Shown here: one piece after another, positions 52,614-58,107 of the stretch | How the letters are laid out: the number at the start of each line of letters is the position of its first letter | Numbering within the stretch: the stretch's first letter is position 1 | From: Hyphomicrobiales bacterium | GTDB lineage: Bacteria > Pseudomonadota > Alphaproteobacteria > Rhizobiales > Rhizobiaceae | Assembly (NCBI GenBank): GCA_900465675.1 | Contig: UBJR01000008.1 | Span: forward strand, 248,813 to 306,919 | DNA length: 58,107 bases | Reading direction: 5' to 3' | Notes under the pieces: model-generated | Databases searched by the model: none | What the model saw: only the letters and a program-made list of their open reading frames with translations | Told to the model about the DNA's origin: nothing | Made by a program: the position numbers and the translations under genes

Positions 52614-53054
52614 ATGCCGCACACTCAAATCCCTTTACCGCGCAACCGCCTCGAAACAGCCCTTCGCCCGATCATCGACGACGAGCCGCCGGCTCCACCG
52701 CCTGAGCCGCGTCCGCCATCGGTGTCGTTGCCGGTGCGCATCGTCTGCCGCATCGCCCAGAAGATCACCGCCGAGATGGTGATGATCGCGGGCAGCCGCA
52801 TGCTGGAGCGGCGGGATCGCCGCCGCATGCTCTGCCATGTCCGGCAGATTTCCATGTATGCCTGCCACACCGCGCTGCAATTTTCGCAGCAGGAGATCGC
52901 CGGAGGCTTCGGGCGCCATCGCACCACCGTCGCCCATGCCTGCATGATCGTCGAGCAGCGCCGCGACGACCCGGCCTTCGACGATTTCGTCTCCGCCATC
53001 GAGCGCACCGTCGTCTCCGTCTTCCGCTTTCCGGAAGGAGCAGCCCATGACTGA
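52614..53054 (+). CDS. Stand-alone DnaA domain IV-like DNA-binding protein
   Basis: A 146-aa protein with a Pro-rich N-terminus (DDEPPAPPPEPRPP) and a C-terminal helix-turn-helix of the DnaA box-binding type: ERRDRRRMLCHVRQISMYAC, then FGRHRTTVAHAC (residues 99-110), the counterpart of the DnaA signature GGRDHTTVLHA. There is no AAA+ domain, so it cannot act as an initiator alone. GGGAG precedes the ATG. Its stop overlaps the start of the DUF6456 gene by 8 nt, so they are coupled. Confidence 0.88.
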   Translation: MPHTQIPLPRNRLETALRPIIDDEPPAPPPEPRPPSVSLPVRIVCRIAQKITAEMVMIAGSRMLERRDRRRMLCHVRQISMYACHTALQFSQQEIAGGFGRHRTTVAHACMIVEQRRDDPAFDDFVSAIERTVVSVFRFPEGAAHD

Positions 53055-53856
53055 GAAAACCACGAGCAGCGACAGGCAGATGCTGAAAATGCTGCGCTTC
53101 CTGGCAAAAGGCGAGGTTCGGCTGGAGCGCTTCGGCTCGGAAACCGTCGCCCTCCATCAGGGTGGAGGCCGTCATGAAATCCCGTCCGGCCTGCTTTCCG
53201 AAGCCGTCTCCCGCGGCCTTGCCACGATGGCGCGCGACAGCGCCAGCCTGGCGCCGGCAGCGCGCGCCTATCTTCGCCGGGCGCTGGCCGAACGCGACGA
53301 GGCCTTCATCGAGCAGCATGGCGATATCGCCCGCGCAACCCGCGACATCGATGGTAGGCCCGAGACGCTCAGGGTCAACGAAGCGGAATCACCGCTTGCC
53401 TCGCTCGCCCGCCTGAAGGACAGGAACGGCGAGCCCTTCCTGCCGCGCGAAGCGCTTGCCGCCGGCGAACACCTGCATGCCGATTTCACCCGCGCCCAGC
53501 TGCAGCCGCGCGTCACCGCCTCCTGGCAGCCGCGGCTTTCCGGCCGCAGCAAGGGCGAGCGCGGCGGCATGGCCGATCTCGCCGCCAGCGCGATAGCCGC
53601 CCGCATCGCCGTCAACCGCGCCATTGAGGCGATGGGGCCGGAACTGTCAGGCGCCGCCCTCGATATCTGCTGCTTCATGAAGGGTCTGGAAACCGTGGAG
53701 CGCGAACGCCAATGGCCCGTCCGCTCCGCCAAGCTGATGCTGCGCACCGCCCTCCTGGCGCTCGCCCGCCACTACAACCCGCCGCGGCGAGCCGCGCGGA
53801 TGCAGCATTGGGGCGAGGAGGGGTATCGGCCGGAAATGGAGACCACCTTCCGCTAG
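53047..53856 (+). CDS. DUF6456 domain-containing protein
   Basis: A 269-aa cytoplasmic protein with an N-terminal winged-helix-like part (LRFLAKGEVRLERFGSETVALHQ, residues about 16-38), a C-terminal DUF6456 part (RIAVNRAIEAMGPELSGAALDICCFMKGLETVERER) rich in helices, and a long Arg/Lys-rich connector. It is translationally coupled with the DnaA-like gene (ATGACTGA overlap), suggesting a common function at DNA. Its stop shares CTAG with the stop of the convergent O-methyltransferase gene. Confidence 0.85.
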   Translation: MTEKTTSSDRQMLKMLRFLAKGEVRLERFGSETVALHQGGGRHEIPSGLLSEAVSRGLATMARDSASLAPAARAYLRRALAERDEAFIEQHGDIARATRDIDGRPETLRVNEAESPLASLARLKDRNGEPFLPREALAAGEHLHADFTRAQLQPRVTASWQPRLSGRSKGERGGMADLAASAIAARIAVNRAIEAMGPELSGAALDICCFMKGLETVERERQWPVRSAKLMLRTALLALARHYNPPRRAARMQHWGEEGYRPEMETTFR

Positions 53857-54467
53857 GGCTCGTACCGGCTGATCTCCAGCCCGCTGCCCACAGGCAATAG
53901 CACGCTCGAAATCCCCGGCTTGGCGCGGATCGCCCGGCGATAGGCTTTCACATCGTCGTCGCCGGGCCGGATCATGTTGTCGGCGACGATGATCGCGCCG
54001 GGATTGAGTCGGGGATAGAAGACCTCGAGGCAGGGGAGGTAGAGATCCTTCCAGAGATCGACGAGCACGAAATCGACGCCCGTCTTGAGCGTGCCGATCA
54101 TCTTCACGGCATCGCCGATCCGGAAGTCGATATGCGCGGATAGCCCGGCCTTCTCCGCCATTTCCTGCGCAAAGGCGGATTTGTAGCCGTGCATTTCCAT
54201 GGTGATCAGCCTGCCGCCCGCCGCGCGCGCCGCTTCCGCCAGCCAGATGCCGGAATAGCCGAAGGAGGTGCCGAGCTCCAGGATGACGGGCGCATCGAGG
54301 CTTTTGGCCAGAATGTTGAGAAACTGGCCGGTCTCCGGGCCGACGGCGCGCATCCGCCGGTCCTGCCCGCCATCCCGCCCGCCGGGCGGCTCGATGCGGG
54401 GGCTGGCGCGCTCCTTGGCGATCATCTCTTCATATGTGTCGAGAACCGTGCGGATCTTGGCGTCCAT
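53853..54467 (-). CDS. Class I SAM-dependent O-methyltransferase
   Basis: A 204-aa methyltransferase. The SAM motif I is VILELGTSFGYSGIWLAEAARA (residues about 58-79), motif II region is DFVLVDLWKDLYLP, and IIVADNMIRPG follows. It most resembles the COMT-like bacterial O-methyltransferases. The ATG at 54467 has GGAAAAG upstream; 54479 is a possible earlier start. Substrate unknown. Confidence 0.88.
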   Translation of the reverse strand: MDAKIRTVLDTYEEMIAKERASPRIEPPGGRDGGQDRRMRAVGPETGQFLNILAKSLDAPVILELGTSFGYSGIWLAEAARAAGGRLITMEMHGYKSAFAQEMAEKAGLSAHIDFRIGDAVKMIGTLKTGVDFVLVDLWKDLYLPCLEVFYPRLNPGAIIVADNMIRPGDDDVKAYRRAIRAKPGISSVLLPVGSGLEISRYEP

Positions 54468-54745
54468 CGTCTTTTCCATCTGCTTTCGAATGCCTATATG
54501 CGCAATATCTGACCCGGATGATCGGCCTTGCAAAAGTTAAATCTTAGTAACATCGGATATTCGCTGCGCCGTCCGTCTTGCTGCGAGGGGCTCTGTCGGT
54601 TAAAGCCGGTTCGTCAATGTCCGGGCGCTTGCCCGGTCACGTAAGCGTTAACGTCACTCAACGCGTATGATCGAACGGCTCTGCGGCTTCGATCTGCGCG
54701 ACCATGTCCTGCGGATCGAGCTCTATGAGCCCCAAGAAGGACAAG

Positions 54746-55522
54746 ATGGATAACAACACCAATTCTGCAAACAACGCCAATGCCGCGCCCGAAATCGAGC
54801 GGGTCAGGCATGAATTGCGCCGCCGTTCGCTGGTCGCCGAGAGCGTCACCGACATCACCCCCGGCATGCGCCGCGTCGTGCTCACGGGCGAAGACCTCGC
54901 CGATTTCGTCAGCCTGGCGCCCGACGACCATATCAAGGTCATCGTAGCGGGTAAGGACGGCGAGGAGGAACGCCGCGATTACACCCCGCGCCGCTACGAC
55001 AACGCCGCCCGCAGCCTGACGATCGATTTCGCCCTCCATGAGGCCGGTCCGGTCACCCAATGGGCGATCGACGCGAAGCCGGGCGCCACGCTCGAAATCG
55101 GCGGCCCGCGCGGCTCGGCCGTCATCTCCGGCAAGGTGAAGCGCTGGCTCCTGGTCGGCGATGAGACCGCACTTCCGGCGATCGGCCGGCGCATCGAGGA
55201 AAGCGGCGAAGGCAGCGTCATCACCCTGCTCGGCGCCGTCGCCGGACCGGAAGAGCAGCAGGTCTTTGAGACGGCAGCCGCGCTGACCACGCGCTGGATC
55301 CACCGCCCGCTGTCGGAGGCCACCGATGCCGCGCCACTGATCGCGGCGCTGAGCGGCATCGACATCGCCCCGCAGACGCTCGTCTGGGTCGCCGCCGAAG
55401 CCTCCGTCGTCCGCGCCATCCGCGCCTATCTGACCGAGGAGCGCGGCTACCCGCTCGCCTGGATCAAGGCCTCGGGCTACTGGGTGAAGGGCAAGGCCGA
55501 TACGACCGAGAAGTTCGGCTGA
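54746..55522 (+). CDS. Siderophore-interacting protein (FAD-binding)
   Basis: A 258-aa ViuB-type ferric-siderophore reductase. The FAD domain has RRVVLTGEDLADFVSLAPDDHIKV and RDYTPRRYDN (residues about 85-95); the C-terminal SIP domain has LLVGDETALPAIGRRIEE and LAWIKASGYWVKGKAD. It would use NAD(P)H to reduce ferric siderophores and release iron in the cytoplasm. Starts at 54704 and 54725 are possible, but AAGAAGGACAAG supports 54746. Confidence 0.92.
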   Translation: MDNNTNSANNANAAPEIERVRHELRRRSLVAESVTDITPGMRRVVLTGEDLADFVSLAPDDHIKVIVAGKDGEEERRDYTPRRYDNAARSLTIDFALHEAGPVTQWAIDAKPGATLEIGGPRGSAVISGKVKRWLLVGDETALPAIGRRIEESGEGSVITLLGAVAGPEEQQVFETAAALTTRWIHRPLSEATDAAPLIAALSGIDIAPQTLVWVAAEASVVRAIRAYLTEERGYPLAWIKASGYWVKGKADTTEKFG

Positions 55523-55535
55523 TATCCAAATGCAA

Positions 55536-55559
55536 AGGGGCGGGCTGAGGCTCGCCCCT
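55536..55559. terminator. Bidirectional hairpin between convergent SIP and LysR genes
   Basis: AGGGGCGGGC-tgag-GCTCGCCCCT is a 10-bp stem (one G-U pair) with a 4-nt loop, between the end of the SIP gene and the end of the LysR gene. On the minus strand it is followed by TTTGCATTT, so it best serves the LysR transcript. Confidence 0.6.
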
Positions 55560-55568
55560 GCCGCATCA

Positions 55569-56426
55569 CTAGGGCGCAAGGTTATCCGTCAGAAACTCGC
55601 CCAGGAATTTCGCCTCCGCCGAAAGCCGCGTCCGTCCCTTGACCAGTGCCAGTTCCGAATTCGGCTGCGGCTCGAAGCCGTCCCTGGCAGAGAGCAGCCG
55701 GTGTTCCGGCAGCACCGCATCCGAGGGCAGCAGGCTGATGCCGAGGCCGGAGGCGACGGCGGCCTGCACGCCCATCAGCCCCTGGCTGGTATAGGCGATC
55801 CGCCAGCGCCTCCCGCTGCGCTCGATGGCGCGGATTGCCCGGTCGCGATAGATGCAGCCGACGGGAAATACCGCCAGCGGCACCGGGTCGCTCCCGGCGC
55901 TCGGCTGCCCGCCTTCCACCCAGATCAGCTCTTCGCTCCAGCTCGCCAAAGCGGCGCCATCGCCGGGCTCGCGCTTGATCAGCGCCAGGTCGATCTCGCC
56001 GGCATCGAGCAGCCGCTTGAGTTCCGTGCTCCAGCCGCTGACCGTATCCAGCCTTATATGCGGCGAAGCCGCCAAGAACCCGGAGAGCAGATCGATCAGC
56101 CGCCGCCCGGCGAAATCCTCGGGAACGCCGAGACGAACGGTCTTCGGCGCTGCCGGTTTGCGCATCGCTTCGGAGGCTTCGTCGGCGGTCGAAAGCAGCC
56201 GTCTGGCATAGCTCAGCATCAGTTCGCCCGCCTCCGTCGTCTGCACCCCGCCCGTCGATTTGTCGCGCAGCAGCAGCGTGTGGCCGAGATTGGCCTCCAG
56301 CTTCTTCACCTGCTGGCTGACGGTCGATTGCGTCAGATGCACCCGCTCGGCCGCCTTGGTGAAGCCGCCGCAATCGATAACGGCTGCGAAGGTTCTGAGA
56401 AGATCGAGGTCGAATCCGTAGCTCAT
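55569..56426 (-). CDS. LysR family transcriptional regulator
   Basis: A 285-aa LTTR. The N-terminal HTH is canonical (LDLLRTFAAVIDCGGFTKAAERVHLTQSTVSQQVKKLEANLG, residues about 7-48), followed by the effector-binding domain (RLGVPEDFAGRRLIDLLSGF; VQAAVASGLGISLLPSDAV). The ATG at 56426 is preferred over GTG at 56438. It is divergent from the HAD gene at 56516 and a T-N11-A dyad lies between them. Confidence 0.95.
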   Translation of the reverse strand: MSYGFDLDLLRTFAAVIDCGGFTKAAERVHLTQSTVSQQVKKLEANLGHTLLLRDKSTGGVQTTEAGELMLSYARRLLSTADEASEAMRKPAAPKTVRLGVPEDFAGRRLIDLLSGFLAASPHIRLDTVSGWSTELKRLLDAGEIDLALIKREPGDGAALASWSEELIWVEGGQPSAGSDPVPLAVFPVGCIYRDRAIRAIERSGRRWRIAYTSQGLMGVQAAVASGLGISLLPSDAVLPEHRLLSARDGFEPQPNSELALVKGRTRLSAEAKFLGEFLTDNLAP

Positions 56427-56441
56427 TCGATTTTTCACTGA

Positions 56442-56466
56442 GAGAAATTTCCATATTTAATTTCTC
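56442..56466. promoter_or_regulatory. LysR-type box, GAGAAAT-N11-ATTTCTC
   Basis: A perfect 7-bp inverted repeat with an 11-nt AT-rich spacer, containing the T-N11-A core of LysR-type operators. It is 15 nt upstream of the LysR start and 50 nt upstream of the HAD start, well placed to control both genes. Confidence 0.75.
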
Positions 56467-56515
56467 AATGACCGCGCGCTTTGTCAATCTGGCGGCACAA
56501 ACGGAGATGACGCAG

Positions 56516-57217
56516 ATGACGCTTCCAGGCACCCGGCCGAGCTGGCTGACATTCGATTGCTACGGAACCCTGATCCAGTGGGACGAGGGGCTGCTGGCGG
56601 CGATGGATCGCATCCTCTCCGCCAAGGGCGGGGATATCGACCAGAAAGCCTTCATCGCCACCTATGACCGCCATGAGCATGCGCTGGAGGAAGAGCGCCC
56701 GCACCGCTCGTTCAGAGAGGTGAGCGCCCTGGCGCTGGAAAAGGCGATGGGCGAATTCGGCCTAAGCTTTACGCCTGACGATGCCGAGATCCTGACCTCC
56801 TCGATCGGCAAGATGCCGCCATTCCCGGAAGTCGTGGAAACGCTCGGCCAGCTGAAATCGGCCGGTTTCCGCCTCGCCATCATCTCCAACACCGATGACG
56901 CGATCATCGCGGGCAACGTCGCCCAGCTCGGCGGCCATGTCGACCGGGTCATCACCGCCGAACAGGCCGGCGCCTACAAACCGTCGCCGCAGATCTTCCG
57001 TCACGCCTGGAAAGAGCTCGGCATCGGCATCAATGATCTGGTGCATATCTGCGCCAGCCCGCATCTCGACCTTGCCGCCGCCCGCGAACTCGGCTTTCGT
57101 ACGGTCTGGGTCGATCGCGGCACGGGGCGCAAGCCGCTCGCCGATTACGCCGCCAACGCGGTGGTTCCTGCGCTCGACAAGGTGCCCGGCGTGCTCGCTG
57201 CCGCCGGCTGGATCTAA
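56516..57217 (+). CDS. HAD family hydrolase, haloacid dehalogenase type II-like
   Basis: A 233-aa hydrolase. Motif I is LTFDCYGTLIQWD (Asp nucleophile, residue about 13), motif II is AIISNTDD, the conserved Lys lies in AGAYKPSPQIF and motif IV region is HICASPHLDLAAARELG. The ATG at 56516 has GGAG upstream with proper spacing. It is followed after 20 nt by a class II aldolase gene, and a LysR box precedes it. It may act on a phosphorylated sugar or haloacid. Confidence 0.9.
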   Translation: MTLPGTRPSWLTFDCYGTLIQWDEGLLAAMDRILSAKGGDIDQKAFIATYDRHEHALEEERPHRSFREVSALALEKAMGEFGLSFTPDDAEILTSSIGKMPPFPEVVETLGQLKSAGFRLAIISNTDDAIIAGNVAQLGGHVDRVITAEQAGAYKPSPQIFRHAWKELGIGINDLVHICASPHLDLAAARELGFRTVWVDRGTGRKPLADYAANAVVPALDKVPGVLAAAGWI

Positions 57218-57237
57218 CGGATATTGCGGAGGCAGAC

Positions 57238-58029
57238 ATGGCGCACGAACTCAATCTCTCGAAGGGCGGCCCCGCCATCCTGCGCAACATCCCGCTCGAT
57301 AGCGAGGAGATCTGGAAGGCCCGCGCCGATCTCGCCGCCTGCCTCAGGATGGCGGCCAGGCTCGGCCTGGAGGAGGGGATCTGCAACCATTTCTCGGCCG
57401 TCGTCCCCGGCCATCCCGATCTCTTCCTCGTCAACCGCCTGGGCTTCGCCTTCCAGGAAGCCACCGCCTCGTCGCTCTTGATCTGCGATTTCGAGGGCAA
57501 TGTGGTCGCCGGCGACGGCGTGCCCGAGGCCACCGCCTTCTTCATCCATGCCCGCCTGCACAAGATGTCGCCCCGCGTTGGTGCTGCCTTCCACACCCAT
57601 ATGCCGAACGCCACCGCGCTCAGCATGGTCGAAGGCGAGCCGCTGATCTTCGCCGGCCAGACCGCCCTGAAATTCTACGGCCGCGTCGCCGTCGACGAGA
57701 ATTACAACGGCCTGGCGCTCGACGAGCGCGAAGGCGACCGCATCGCCGCCGTCCTCGGCGATAACGACATCCTGTTCATGAAAAACCACGGCGTCATGGT
57801 CTGCGCCCCCAATATCGCCGAGGCCTGGGACGATCTCTACTACCTCGAACGCGCCGCCGAAGTGCAGCTCAAAGCCATGAGCACCGGCCGCCGCCTGCTG
57901 CCTGTTACGCCCGAGGTGGCGGCGGCTGCGGTACGGCAGATGCGCGAGGGCGACCCGGAGAGTGCGCGGATGCATCTGGAGAGTGTCAGGCGGGTGCTGG
58001 ATCGGGAGGGGTCGGGCTATAGGGATTGA
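57238..58029 (+). CDS. Class II aldolase/adducin family protein
   Basis: A 263-aa protein of the fuculose-phosphate-aldolase fold. The metal-binding segment is AAFHTHMPNATALSM and the second His is in MKNHGVMVCAPN. It may cleave or epimerise a phosphorylated sugar acid. It is 20 nt downstream of the HAD gene (GGAGGCAGAC before the ATG), so the two are an operon under the LysR regulator. No known pathway can be named. Confidence 0.92.
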   Translation: MAHELNLSKGGPAILRNIPLDSEEIWKARADLAACLRMAARLGLEEGICNHFSAVVPGHPDLFLVNRLGFAFQEATASSLLICDFEGNVVAGDGVPEATAFFIHARLHKMSPRVGAAFHTHMPNATALSMVEGEPLIFAGQTALKFYGRVAVDENYNGLALDEREGDRIAAVLGDNDILFMKNHGVMVCAPNIAEAWDDLYYLERAAEVQLKAMSTGRRLLPVTPEVAAAAVRQMREGDPESARMHLESVRRVLDREGSGYRD

Positions 58030-58043
58030 GGAGGATTGCGGTT

Positions 58044-58107
58044 ATGGCCAGCAGATGCTCGTTGGCTACGGCGCGATGGCCGCTTTCGGCCGATACTGTT
58101 GAAAAAC
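58044..58107 (+). CDS. Possible start of a further gene, cut by the window end
   Basis: An ATG at 58044 follows GAGGAGGATTGCGGTT, a good Shine-Dalgarno, and stays open for 21 codons to the window edge (MASRCSLATARWPLSADTVEK). The short reading cannot be identified. The last bases, CTGTTGAAAAAC, resemble the ends of some insertion elements, so this may be non-coding or an element boundary. Confidence 0.25.
   Translation, partial: MASRCSLATARWPLSADTVEK

Overview
This window is GC-rich (about 60-65% by eye), densely coded DNA from an alphaproteobacterium of the Rhizobiaceae, most likely a Rhizobium-type chromosome. The basis is a MucR/Ros-type zinc-finger regulator, a seven-gene Mrp/Pha cation antiporter operon, rhizobial families such as DUF930, DUF2277, DUF1127 and DUF6456, and two families of GC-rich palindromic intergenic repeats. 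I saw no rRNA, tRNA, CRISPR array, complete insertion sequence, phage or plasmid module. Most of the window is accessory metabolism, transport and local regulators; the only large well-known operon is mrpABCDEFG. Species and replicon are inferred.

Layout. 1-6300: an unknown acidic protein, membrane-bound PQQ glucose dehydrogenase (gcd), a small membrane protein, then a three-gene cassette (DUF2946-like, PepSY-TM, copper-uptake-associated periplasmic protein). 6300-16550: SelO, a RibD-like reductase, an MFS exporter with a TetR regulator, a lipoprotein, a SpoIIM-like membrane protein, a homocysteine methyltransferase coupled to a DUF1127 peptide, a second TetR with a clear operator, an EamA exporter, and a TauE/SafE permease. 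16550-19140: two tandem DUF1254/DUF1214 proteins, the second split by a frameshift. 19160-26180: DUF1697, oligopeptidase B, DUF930, an Rrf2 regulator divergent from an exported epoxide-hydrolase-like enzyme, a universal stress protein with an FNR/FixK-like box, an exported double-VOC protein, and DUF2277.

26300-40670: two FAD amine/amino-acid oxidases, an AraC/aldo-keto reductase divergent pair, an MFS/MocR divergent pair, a P-loop kinase-like protein, an alpha/beta hydrolase, an unknown zinc-ribbon plus coiled-coil membrane pair, an AI-2E family permease, a polysaccharide deacetylase, a hemolysin III homologue, a PAT-type acetyltransferase and msrB. 40830-47460: a small membrane protein and mrpABCDEFG. 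The mrpA-mrpB and mrpC-mrpD junctions each carry a palindromic repeat element that is open in frame from the upstream stop to the downstream start. 47460-48380: mucR with a long AT-rich leader carrying five GANTC sites, then a strong terminator. 48380-58107: MFS, AraC/SDR, LysE, a stand-alone DnaA domain-IV protein coupled to DUF6456, an O-methyltransferase, a siderophore-interacting protein, and LysR divergent from a HAD phosphatase and class II aldolase.

The recurring theme is small regulator-target pairs with visible dyad operators between divergent genes (Rrf2, TetR, AraC, LysR). The best leads for something undescribed are the open-frame repeats inside the mrp operon, the two-gene zinc-ribbon/coiled-coil module, the DnaA-IV/DUF6456 pair, and the GANTC cluster upstream of mucR.
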